From Amycolatopsis mongoliensis (GTDB taxonomy: Bacteria > Actinomycetota > Actinomycetes > Mycobacteriales > Pseudonocardiaceae), in NCBI RefSeq assembly GCF_030285665.1, contig NZ_CP127295.1:6572001-6636000 (forward strand): a DNA stretch of 64,000 nucleotides, given 5' to 3'. Position numbers and translations under genes: made by a program. The notes below the pieces were generated by a model. It did no database searches, was not told where the DNA came from, and was given only the letters and a program-made list of their open reading frames with translations. Positions 44,713 to 52,020 of this stretch are shown here, piece by piece (positions within the stretch are counted from its first letter, which is position 1; every line of letters begins with the position of its first letter).

Positions 44713-45850
44713 GTGGCCGGTGTCCGGCCGTGGTGGGCCCGCGACGACCCGCCGGAGGTGATCGCCGGGCGCTACGAGGTCGGCGGCCTGATCGGCACTG
44801 GCGGCACCGCGCGCGTCTACCAGGCCTTCGACCAGCGGCTGTGCCGGGACGTCGCGGTCAAGGTGTACGACCGGGGCGCGGTGGCGGTGGAGCGGCTGCG
44901 CCGGGCGCGGGAGAAGGCCATCCAGGCCAGCATCGACCACCCCCGCGTGGTCGCCCTGTACGACAGCGGCACGGAAGGCGACCGGCCCTACCTGGTGATG
45001 CAGCTGGTGACCGGGGAGAACCTCGCGCAGCGTCTGCTCGCCGGGCCGGTACCGGCCGGGCAGGTCGAGGAGCTGGCGGCGGAGCTCGCCGAAGCGCTGG
45101 CCCACGTCCACGACCGGCGGATCGTGCACCGGGACCTCAAGCCCGCCAACGTCCTCCTCGGCGGCGACGGCCCGCTCATCTCCGACTTCGGCATCGCGCA
45201 CGAGCTGGATTCGACCCACGTCACCGGCACCGGCCTGGTGACCGGCACGGCACGCGCTCGGCCTGATCCTGCTGGAGTGCCTGACCGGGGAGCGCGAATA
45301 CCCCGGCACCCTCGCCGAGTCGGCGACGGCGCGGCTGCACCGGCATCCCCGGGTTCCGGCCGGGCTGCCCGCGCCGCTGACCCACGTCCTCGAACGGATG
45401 ACCGCGAGGGACCCCGCGCGGCGTCCCACGGCCGGTGAGGTCCTGCGGCTGCTGCGGGAGCCGGCCGCGCCGGTGGTCCCGCAGCAGCCGCGCCGGCGGA
45501 AGCTGGTCGCGGCCGGCGGTCTCGCGACCGCGGTCACCGCGGTGGTGCTCGGAGTGCTGCTCACCCGGCCGGATGCCGCGGGGCCCGGTGCGGGCGGGGA
45601 GCCCGCCGCCGGATCGGTCGTCCCGAGCGGCCCGGCGCCGTCGTCGTCGGTCTCCGCGTCCGTGCCCGCCTCGACCGTCCTCATGGGGTCCCGGGAGGGT
45701 GTGGCCTCGGTGCCCGCGGTGGCAGTGGTGCCGCGGCCCCAGCCGGTTCCGTCGGACGCGGTGCGCGGTCCGGCCGAGGAGAGCGGCAAAGCCAAGGGCA
45801 AGGCCCGGGGGAACGGCCCGGTGAAGGGCAAAGGACGGACCGGCCCCTGA
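44713..45850 (+). pseudogene. Ser/Thr protein kinase gene broken by a deletion with frameshift
   Basis: The first part (from GTG 44713) is a normal Hanks-type kinase: [21 protein letters not shown] with the ATP Lys, [11 protein letters not shown] and DFGIAHELD. After VTGTA (about 45250) the frame shifts, and the sequence resumes at 45257 in another frame with [18 protein letters not shown], the kinase C lobe, then a membrane helix (LVAAGGLATAVTAVVLGVLL) and a Pro/Ser-rich outer tail. About 20-25 codons covering the activation loop, APE motif and the DVY region are missing. In the present state no complete kinase can be made. Confidence 0.8.
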
Positions 45851-45854
45851 CCCC

Positions 45855-46517
45855 TCACGGCTCCTCGGCCGGGCGCTGCACGCCGAGGGCCACCGCCCGC
45901 AGCAGGGTCGTCAGCTGTTCGCGGAACCGCAGCGCGCTGTGCGCCCACCTCGGCACCTCGTCGTACAGCTGACGCAGGGTCGGCGACGGCCGGGACAGCT
46001 GGAACAGGTACGCCGCGCAGCTCATCGCCGCCGTCAGCAGGGTGCGGGCCCCCTCGGCGTCCAGGCCGGCGCCGGTCGCGACCAGGGCCGCCGTCATGGC
46101 GTCGTACGCCTCCGACGCCGCGGTCTTGTACTGGCGCGCCCGCTCCAGCCGGACCGCGCCTTCCAGGCTGAGGCCCACGTGCGTCTGCAGGTCGCAGAAC
46201 AGGGGGAGTGCCTCCAGGGACCCGGCGACGGCCTCGGCGACCTCGACCGGGCCGAGCCGGCGGTCGTCGAGGTCCGCCAGCAGCCGCGAGCGCCAGTCGG
46301 CCCAGCCCTGCTCGGCCAGTTCGAGCAGCAGTTCCTCGCGGGATTCGAAGTACCGGCGCAGCGCCGACGGGTGCAGGCCCACCCGGTTCGTCACCTCGGT
46401 GAGGGTGACCTCGCGCACGCCACGCTCGACCGCGAGCTCGTGCGCGGCGGTCAGCAGGGCGGTCTTGCGGACCTCTTTGTCCTGGTCGGAGCGGGCGCGC
46501 CGGCGGGCTGAGTGCAC
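45855..46517 (-). CDS. TetR family regulator of the divergent SDR gene
   Basis: A 220-residue regulator with helix-turn-helix LTAAHELAVERGVREVTLTE, then VTNRVGLHPSALRRYFESRE (about 27-66), and a TetR_C-type ligand domain. GTG at 46517 chosen; an in-frame ATG at 46535 is possible. Its promoter region is shared with the divergent SDR gene and contains a perfect operator-like palindrome, so it probably represses both. It converges with the broken kinase gene with 4 bp between. Confidence 0.88.
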   Translation of the reverse strand: MHSARRRARSDQDKEVRKTALLTAAHELAVERGVREVTLTEVTNRVGLHPSALRRYFESREELLLELAEQGWADWRSRLLADLDDRRLGPVEVAEAVAGSLEALPLFCDLQTHVGLSLEGAVRLERARQYKTAASEAYDAMTAALVATGAGLDAEGARTLLTAAMSCAAYLFQLSRPSPTLRQLYDEVPRWAHSALRFREQLTTLLRAVALGVQRPAEEP

Positions 46518-46540
46518 GGCACCACGATAACGCAACCGCT

Positions 46541-46597
46541 TTGACTTAACGCGGTGGCGGGCCTATGGTCGAGTTAACGCAAGGACGTTGCGTTAAC
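46541..46597 (+). promoter_or_regulatory. SDR promoter with perfect 25-bp TetR operator
   Basis: TTGACT (46541-46546) and TATGGT (46564-46569) are 17 bp apart. The operator GTTAACGCAA-5-TTGCGTTAAC (46573-46597) is a perfect 10-bp inverted repeat over the expected start of transcription. Further half-sites, TAACGCAA at 46528-46535 and TTAACGC at 46546-46552, lie between the two genes and could bind the same TetR protein. Confidence 0.8.
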
Positions 46598-46610
46598 AAA
46601 GGAGCTTCCG

Positions 46611-47495
46611 ATGAGTTCAGTGTTTTTCGTGACGGGTTCCTCGCGCGGGCTCGGCCGGCAGATCGCCGAGCGGGCCCTCGCCGCTGGGCACCGCGTCGTC
46701 GCGACCGCCCGGGACCCGCGGGCCCTGGACGACCTCGTGGCCCGCTACGGCGACCGCGTCCACGTCGAGCCGCTCGACGTCACCGACGCCTCGGCGGCCG
46801 AAGCCGCGGTGGCCGCCGGTGTCGCCGCGTTCGGCCGGATCGACGTCGTGGTCAACAACGCCGGCCAGGGCGACCGGGTGTCCCTCGAAGACACGACGCT
46901 CGACGTCTTCCGCCGGCAGATCGAGACGAACTTCCTCGGCACGGTGTACGTCACCAAGGCCGCGGTTCCGGTGCTGCGCGCGCAGGGCGGCGGGCGGATC
47001 ATCCAGATCTCGTCGGTCGGCGGCCGCGTCGGCAGCCCCGGGATGACCGCGTACCAGTCGGCGAAGTGGGCGGTCGGCGGGTTCAGCGAGGCGCTCGCCG
47101 CCGAGGTCGCCCCGCTGGGCATCAGGATCACGGTCCTCGAGCCGGGCGGGATGCGCACCGACTGGGCCGGCGCGTCGATGGCCACGCCGCCGATCAGCGA
47201 GCCGTACGAGGCGACGGTCGGCGCGTCCGCCCGCGCGATGGCCGACTTCGAGCAGCACGCGAACGGCGACCCGCGGAAGGTCGCCGACCTGGTGCTCACG
47301 GTCGCGGGCCTCGACGAGCCGCCGCTGCGCCTGCTGGCGGGCAGTGACGCCTACGAGTTCGGCCGCGAGGCGTGGCAGCACCGTCTCGACACCGACGCGA
47401 AGTGGGCCCACCTGAGCCGCTCCACGGACCACGACGAAGCCGGCGGCGCGTGGCACCTCCAGCGCGGCAAGAGCCTGCCCGACGTGCGGGCCTGA
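46611..47495 (+). CDS. Classical short-chain dehydrogenase/reductase
   Basis: A 294-residue SDR with TGSSRGLGRQ (about 8-17), NNAGQG, catalytic Ser in QISSVGGR and YQSAK with Tyr and Lys. The family is that of SDRs often annotated as oxidoreductases acting on ketones or aldehydes with NADPH. AAAGGAG lies 6 bases before the ATG. Expression should be set by the divergent TetR regulator through the palindrome at 46573-46597. Confidence 0.92.
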   Translation: MSSVFFVTGSSRGLGRQIAERALAAGHRVVATARDPRALDDLVARYGDRVHVEPLDVTDASAAEAAVAAGVAAFGRIDVVVNNAGQGDRVSLEDTTLDVFRRQIETNFLGTVYVTKAAVPVLRAQGGGRIIQISSVGGRVGSPGMTAYQSAKWAVGGFSEALAAEVAPLGIRITVLEPGGMRTDWAGASMATPPISEPYEATVGASARAMADFEQHANGDPRKVADLVLTVAGLDEPPLRLLAGSDAYEFGREAWQHRLDTDAKWAHLSRSTDHDEAGGAWHLQRGKSLPDVRA

Positions 47496-47601
47496 CCGAC
47501 ACCGACGGGTGGTCGGAGGTTCCGGAAGGCCGTTCGGTGGGTAGCCCACAGGGGTGAGACTGAGCAGGCCCCTGCCTGCGGGACTAGTGAGAGGTGATCA
47601 C

Positions 47602-48345
47602 ATGGGCCAGGGCGATGCTCCGGTCGGTCGATCGGTGAAGACGGCGGCGGCCGGCGTTCGGGATCTCGCCGCGGAGGCGGCGCGAGTCGGTGCGGCCGCG
47701 GCCGCACGCGCGGTGGAGATCACCGATCGGAAGCTGACGGAAGGCGCGGACGAGCTGGCGAAGGTCGGCCGTTCGGCGACCAAGGACTTCGACAAGAGCA
47801 CCCGGTCTTCGCGCCGGGACGTGCGCAAGCACTCGGTCGCCGCCCGTGACGAGGTGCTGGCCCGCGCGGTGAAGATGCGTGACCCCGGCCGCAAGGCGGC
47901 GCAGGCGATCGCGACCGTGGCGGGTTCGGCGAACGACTCGAACCGCAAGCGGCGCAAGGCCGTCGCGACGGCGAAGCGGGACCTGGCCGTGGCGCTGAAG
48001 GAAGCGAAGAGCGTGGCGCGCGGGGACCGCTCCCGGCGGGCCCGCTGGCCGTGGCTGCTGGCCCTCGGCGCGGTGGCCGCCGCGATCGTGGCCGTCGTGC
48101 AGGTCAAGCGGTCGAACCCGCTGGCGGAGCCGGAGAACGACGAGAAGGCTCCGGTGCCGGCCGACAAGGTGGCGACCCCGGCCGACCAGGCGGTGCCGCC
48201 GACGCCCGCGAAGCCGGTGGCGCCGGCCCCCAAGCCGGCCGCGGAGACGCCCGCGCCCCCGAAGCCGCCGGCTCCCAAGCCGGTCAACGGCACCAACGGC
48301 CACGCGGCCGCGGGCAAGGGCAAGACCGAGAACAAGAGCCGGTAG
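47602..48345 (+). CDS. Single-helix membrane protein with basic head and Pro/Ala/Lys tail
   Basis: This 247-residue protein has a basic, alanine-rich helical head (about 10-140; DFDKSTRSSRRDVRKHSVAA, KRRKAVATAKRDLAVALKEA), one membrane helix (WPWLLALGAVAAAIVAVVQV, about 150-170), then a low-complexity Pro/Ala tail to the end. The head has the charge pattern of DNA- or envelope-binding helices but I recognise no family. GAGAGGTGA lies before the ATG at 47602; an upstream in-frame start lacks this site. Confidence 0.7.
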   Translation: MGQGDAPVGRSVKTAAAGVRDLAAEAARVGAAAAARAVEITDRKLTEGADELAKVGRSATKDFDKSTRSSRRDVRKHSVAARDEVLARAVKMRDPGRKAAQAIATVAGSANDSNRKRRKAVATAKRDLAVALKEAKSVARGDRSRRARWPWLLALGAVAAAIVAVVQVKRSNPLAEPENDEKAPVPADKVATPADQAVPPTPAKPVAPAPKPAAETPAPPKPPAPKPVNGTNGHAAAGKGKTENKSR

Positions 48346-48400
48346 CAGACCGGACCGGCCCGGGGCGCCGTCCGAGTGGGCGGCTCCCCGGGTTTCGCGT

Positions 48401-48432
48401 GCACCCCGATCCCAGCGTCGAGATCGGGGTGC
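48401..48432. terminator. Hairpin terminator
   Basis: A perfect 11-bp inverted repeat (GCACCCCGATC / GATCGGGGTGC) with a 10-nt loop lies after the membrane protein gene and before the end of the possible minus-strand small gene. Confidence 0.65.
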
Positions 48433-48455
48433 GCGCTTGCCTGCACGTCGGCCGC

Positions 48456-48655
48456 TCAGCCGAGTACGGGCGTCGTGCCGTCGAAGCGGATCGGCAGTGA
48501 GTAGCGCGCGCGGGCCTTGCGGCCGCGCCGCCGAGGCCGCCGGTGGTGAGCAGGGTTCCGGCTTTGCGATACGAACCGTCCACAGTGGACGCGGTCGCGA
48601 GCAGAGCGAGGGCGAGCAGGGTGCACAGCAGCGCCGGAACGTGTCTGGGGTGCAC
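48456..48655 (-). pseudogene. Possible small secreted protein with a frameshift
   Basis: A GTG at 48655 follows GAGGAG and opens a clean signal peptide (HVPALLCTLLALALLATAST), then VDGSYRKAGTLLTTGGLGG. In the GC-rich run that follows, the frame shown ends in arginine-rich text, while the next frame reads RGRKARARYSLPIRFDGTTP and stops soon (48456). A one-base change in that run would give a secreted protein of about 65 residues. It may be a real mutation or a sequencing error in GC-rich DNA. Confidence 0.35.
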
Positions 48656-48769
48656 GCTGGTTCTCCTCGGGACGAGCGGCCGTCTTCCGGTTCGGCGTGC
48701 ACGCCGAACCGCTTAACCCCCCGGTAGGACACGGGCGCCGGCCGGGGAACCGGACCGGCGCCCGCGTCG

Positions 48770-49807
48770 TCAGCGGCAGGCGGGGCCGAGCTGCAGGACC
48801 ACGGCCGTCCAGGTCATGCCCACGCCGATGCCCAGCAGCAGCACGTGCTCGCCCGGGCCCGCCTCGCCGGTCCGGAGCAGGTGGTCGAGCGCCACGATCT
48901 GGTCGCTGGCCCCGAGGTGTCCCACGCGCAGCCCCAGCTCGGTCATCGTGCGGTGTTCGGGCACGCCGAGCGGGCGCAGGATCTGCGTGTGCACCAGCCT
49001 GCGGCCGTAGTGCGGGGCGCAGATCTTCGCGATGCCGGGCAGGTCGAGGCCCGCGTCGGCCAGTGCGGTCTTCACGACCGTCGTGACCGCGTCGGCGTTG
49101 CGGGTGTCGACGTGCGCCGGACCGCCGTGGCGGCCGAGCCACTGCCGCTTGCGGCGGCGGATGTCCAGGGACCGGTGGGCCGCGACGCTGGCCGTGCGGA
49201 ACGGTTCGTCGCCGCGCTGCAGTCCTTCCAGGGAAGGATCGGTGTACGACGCGATCGCGCGGATCCGGGCCAGGCCGGGCCGGCGCGAGAGGACGACCGC
49301 GCTGCCCGCGTCGCCGTAGACGATGCCGGTGTCGGTGCTCCAGTGCGGGAAGCCCGGCGCGCCGAACCGGTCGCCGGCGGTGATGAGCGCGTCGTCGTGG
49401 TCCGGGCGGCCGCGCAGGACACTCGCCGCGATGTCCAGGCTCGCCACCAGGCTGTTGCTCATCGCGCCCAGCTCGAGGGTGAGGCCGGGCCCGGCGCCGA
49501 GGCCGAGCTGGTCGCGGACGTAGGACGCCGCGTGCCAGAAGTCGATGCCCGGGTGGTAGATCCCGGCGTGCAGGCACAGCGTCGGCCACGCCGGCTCGCC
49601 CGTCGTGAGTTCGCTCTGCCGCAACGCTTCCCGGCCGGCGCGGACGGCCAGTTCCGGGCCGGGCAGCGGGGAGACGGCGGTGGACAGCTGGCCGGTGCGG
49701 TCGGCGTCGACGGCGGTGAACTCGCCGGCCGCGAGGGGCACGGCGACCGGGGTCAGCGCGCCGACGTCGCTGCCGATCCCGGTGAGGTGCAGGTCATCGA
49801 CGCGCAT
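48770..49807 (-). CDS. KASIII-like (FabH fold) protein lacking the active-site Cys
   Basis: A 345-residue thiolase-fold protein of the ketoacyl-ACP synthase III group. At the nucleophile, where FabH has ACSG, it has AMSN (Met116, then Ser117 and Ser119). The His is kept (CAPHYGRRLVH) but the Asn of the triad region is a His (GHLGASD). It therefore cannot work as a normal condensing enzyme. Some KASIII lookalikes in antibiotic clusters, such as DpsC, use Ser to transfer acyl groups. It overlaps the upstream small gene by 14 bp. A gene for a carrier or partner is not seen. Confidence 0.85.
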   Translation of the reverse strand: MRVDDLHLTGIGSDVGALTPVAVPLAAGEFTAVDADRTGQLSTAVSPLPGPELAVRAGREALRQSELTTGEPAWPTLCLHAGIYHPGIDFWHAASYVRDQLGLGAGPGLTLELGAMSNSLVASLDIAASVLRGRPDHDDALITAGDRFGAPGFPHWSTDTGIVYGDAGSAVVLSRRPGLARIRAIASYTDPSLEGLQRGDEPFRTASVAAHRSLDIRRRKRQWLGRHGGPAHVDTRNADAVTTVVKTALADAGLDLPGIAKICAPHYGRRLVHTQILRPLGVPEHRTMTELGLRVGHLGASDQIVALDHLLRTGEAGPGEHVLLLGIGVGMTWTAVVLQLGPACR

Positions 49808-50090
49808 CCGGGGTCACCTCCGGGAGCACGGCTTCGATTTCCGAGAGCGCGTCGTCGAGGTGGAGCGGGGGAGCGGACACGCACCCCGCGGCGGCGAGCT
49901 CGGCGGCGACGGCTTCGGCGCTTCCCCCGGAGAACCGGTGGAAGCCCGCGAAGCAGACGGGCCCGGAGCCGGGAACGGCGATGGCCAGGTGCGCCCATCC
50001 GGTCTCGCGGTCCCACCGGACGACCAGCCGGGTGGTCCCGGTGGCGGGGTGGGTTTCGCGCAGCACCTGTGTCAACGTCGTGGCGGTCAA
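49794..50090 (-). CDS. Small protein coupled to the KASIII-like gene, unknown function
   Basis: A frame of 98 residues from a TTG at 50090, placed 4 bases after AAAGGAAG; an ATG at 50120 would add ten residues without a ribosome binding site. The protein has alternating strands (TTRLVVRWDRETGWAHLAIA, PVCFAGFHRF) and an acidic C-terminal helix (DDALSEIEAVLPEV). No known family. Its 3' end overlaps the KASIII-like gene, so the two are probably made together and may work as a pair. Confidence 0.6.
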   Translation of the reverse strand: MTATTLTQVLRETHPATGTTRLVVRWDRETGWAHLAIAVPGSGPVCFAGFHRFSGGSAEAVAAELAAAGCVSAPPLHLDDALSEIEAVLPEVTPDARR

Positions 50091-50500
50091 GCAACTTCCT
50101 TTCGGCACGGCGAACAGCACGCACCACGGGGCGCGCGCTGAAGATCGGGAGGCGGGGACCGCGTCGTCGGGGTCCCCGGGAACGCCGCGAAACCTACCGT
50201 GATGATCATGCGCGCCGAGTCACCCCCTGATACACAGAGTGATCGGCAATGCTGGTACGGGAGTCGATTTGCCGAAAACAGCTCGGTTTTCGCCGAGATC
50301 GGTCGTGAGATTCCTTCGCCTTGTGATTACTCTTCGTGTACGTGCTCGTTCAATGCTCGACCAGATCGACGCTGGCGCGGACGGCGCGCGTCCGGTGTGA
50401 CGCGGGTCGGCTTGAGAGGATGGCCGCATCGCGCATAATGGGCACCTGACCGACCGCTTAGCATGTGCCGGGCACCACACCGCGAAGGAGACACACTGCC
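50091..50500. other. Long divergent regulatory region, locally AT-richer
   Basis: About 410 bp between the small KASIII-linked gene and the SDR operon. The part from 50200 to 50340 has lower GC than its surroundings and contains a hairpin, CGAAAAC-6-GTTTTCG (50273-50292). A possible 79-codon frame here has no supporting ribosome binding site or codon bias. The right part holds the promoter of the SDR operon. Confidence 0.45.
50412..50461 (+). promoter_or_regulatory. Promoter and shared operator of the SDR-SDR-carboxyltransferase operon
   Basis: TTGAGA (50412-50417) and CATAAT (50434-50439) are 16 bp apart. Just downstream, GACCGACCGCTTAG (50448-50461) has on the other strand CTAAGCGGTCG, which is the same 11-mer as the palindrome before the enoyl-CoA hydratase gene (58057-58072). 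A common TetR-type regulator of acyl-CoA genes would explain this. Confidence 0.55.
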
Positions 50501-51253
50501 GTGAACTCGTTCAAGGATCGCGTCGCGATCGTCACCGGGGCCAGCCGGGGCATCGGCCTCGGGATCGCGAAGACGCTCGTCGAGCGCGGGGCCAAGGTGT
50601 GCATCACCGCGCGCAAGCCCGAGGCCCTCGAAGAGGCCGTCAACTCCCTCGGCGGGCCGGACGTGGCGATGTTCGTGCCGGGCAAGGCCGACGACACCGA
50701 CCACCAGGACGAGGCGGTCGCGAAGACGATCGAGACCTTCGGCCGGCTCGACTACCTGGTCAACAACACCGGCATCAACCCCGTCTACGGGCCCACCCTC
50801 GACATCGACCCGGCCGCCGCGGCGAAGATCCTCGGCGTCAACGTCCTCGCGCCGCTCGGCTGGACCAAGCGCGCCCGCGACGCGTGGATGGGCGAGCACG
50901 GCGGTGCCGTCGTCAACGTCGCCTCCGTCGCCGGTCTGGGGGCTTCGCCCGGCATCGGCATGTACGGCGTCAGCAAGGCCGCGCTGATCCGGCTGACCGT
51001 CGAACTCGGCGCCGAGCTCGGGCCGAAGATCCGCGTCAACGCGGTCGCGCCCGCCGTCGTCAAGACCAAGTTCGCCACCGCGCTCTACGAAGGCCGCGAA
51101 GAAGAGGTTGCGGCGGCCTACCCGATGAAGCGCCTCGGCGTACCGGCCGACATCGCCGGCGCCGTCGCGTTCCTGCTGTCCGACGACGCGAGCTGGATCA
51201 CCGGCCAGACGATGGTGCTCGACGGCGGCGTGACCCTGGGCGGTGGCCTGTGA
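50501..51253 (+). CDS. FabG-like SDR, first gene of acyl-CoA operon
   Basis: A 250-residue reductase with TGASRGIGLG (about 12-21), NNTGINP, catalytic Ser in NVASVAG and YGVSK, and the C-terminal LDGGV common in 3-oxoacyl-ACP/CoA reductases. GTG start 9 bases after AAGGAG. Its stop overlaps the next SDR gene (GTGA). With the carboxyltransferase downstream the operon seems to handle CoA-linked branched or odd acids; the exact substrate is unknown. Confidence 0.92.
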   Translation: MNSFKDRVAIVTGASRGIGLGIAKTLVERGAKVCITARKPEALEEAVNSLGGPDVAMFVPGKADDTDHQDEAVAKTIETFGRLDYLVNNTGINPVYGPTLDIDPAAAAKILGVNVLAPLGWTKRARDAWMGEHGGAVVNVASVAGLGASPGIGMYGVSKAALIRLTVELGAELGPKIRVNAVAPAVVKTKFATALYEGREEEVAAAYPMKRLGVPADIAGAVAFLLSDDASWITGQTMVLDGGVTLGGGL

Positions 51254-52020
51254 CCGGCGTCGTCGTCACCGGGGGCGGCGGGGGCATCGGCGCCGCGCTG
51301 GCCCGCCGCTTCGCCGCCGGCGGGGCCCAGGTGCTCGTCGCCGACCTCGACGGCGACAAGGCCGCCGAAGTCGCCGCCGAGGTGAAGGGGACGGCGTTCG
51401 CGGGTGACGTCGCGAGCCCCGAAGGCGTCGCGAAGCTGGTCGAGAGCGCCCGCGAGACGCTGGGCGAGATCGACGTCTTCTGCGCCAACGCGGGCATCGC
51501 GCCCTTCGGTGGCGCGGACAGCCCCGAGGAGGTCTGGGCGCGCACCTGGGACGTCAACGTCATGGCCCACGTCCGCGCGGCGAACCTGCTGCTGCCCGCG
51601 TGGCTCGAGCGCGGCCAGGGTCACTTCATCGCGACGGTGTCCGCCGCCGGCCTGCTGACCAGTCTCGGCTCGGCGCCCTACTCGGTCACCAAGCACGGCG
51701 CGCTCGCGTTCGCCGAGTGGCTGTCCGCGACCTACCGGCACCGCGGGATCACCGTGCAGGCGATCTGCCCGCAGGGCGTGCGCACCGCGATGCTGGAGAG
51801 CACCGGCACCGCCGGTCAGCTGCTGATGGGCGCGTCCGCGATCGAGCCCGAGCAGGTGGCCGACGCGCTGTTCGCGGCCATCGACGAGAAGCGGTTCCTG
51901 GTGCTGCCGCACCCCGAGGTCGCCGACTACTACGCGGCCCGCGCGACGCAGACCGACCGCTGGCTCGGCGGGATGAACAAGCTGCAGCGCAAGGTCGAAG
52001 CGGCCCTAGAAGCCGAATGA
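51250..52020 (+). CDS. SDR family oxidoreductase
   Basis: A 256-residue SDR starting at a GTG that overlaps the previous stop. It has a glycine-rich cofactor loop (TGGGGGIGAA), ANAGIAP, Ser in TVSAAGLL and YSVTK with Tyr and Lys, and a C-terminal helix pair (ARATQTDRWLGGMNKLQRKV) seen in SDRs of actinobacterial fatty-acid catabolism. It overlaps the carboxyltransferase gene by 4 bp, so all three proteins are made together. Confidence 0.9.
   Translation: MTGVVVTGGGGGIGAALARRFAAGGAQVLVADLDGDKAAEVAAEVKGTAFAGDVASPEGVAKLVESARETLGEIDVFCANAGIAPFGGADSPEEVWARTWDVNVMAHVRAANLLLPAWLERGQGHFIATVSAAGLLTSLGSAPYSVTKHGALAFAEWLSATYRHRGITVQAICPQGVRTAMLESTGTAGQLLMGASAIEPEQVADALFAAIDEKRFLVLPHPEVADYYAARATQTDRWLGGMNKLQRKVEAALEAE

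Noticed and set aside
50199..50438. A 79-codon plus-strand frame in the divergent region
   Set aside because: No ribosome binding site, no GC3 pattern and it crosses a promoter-like, AT-richer part.
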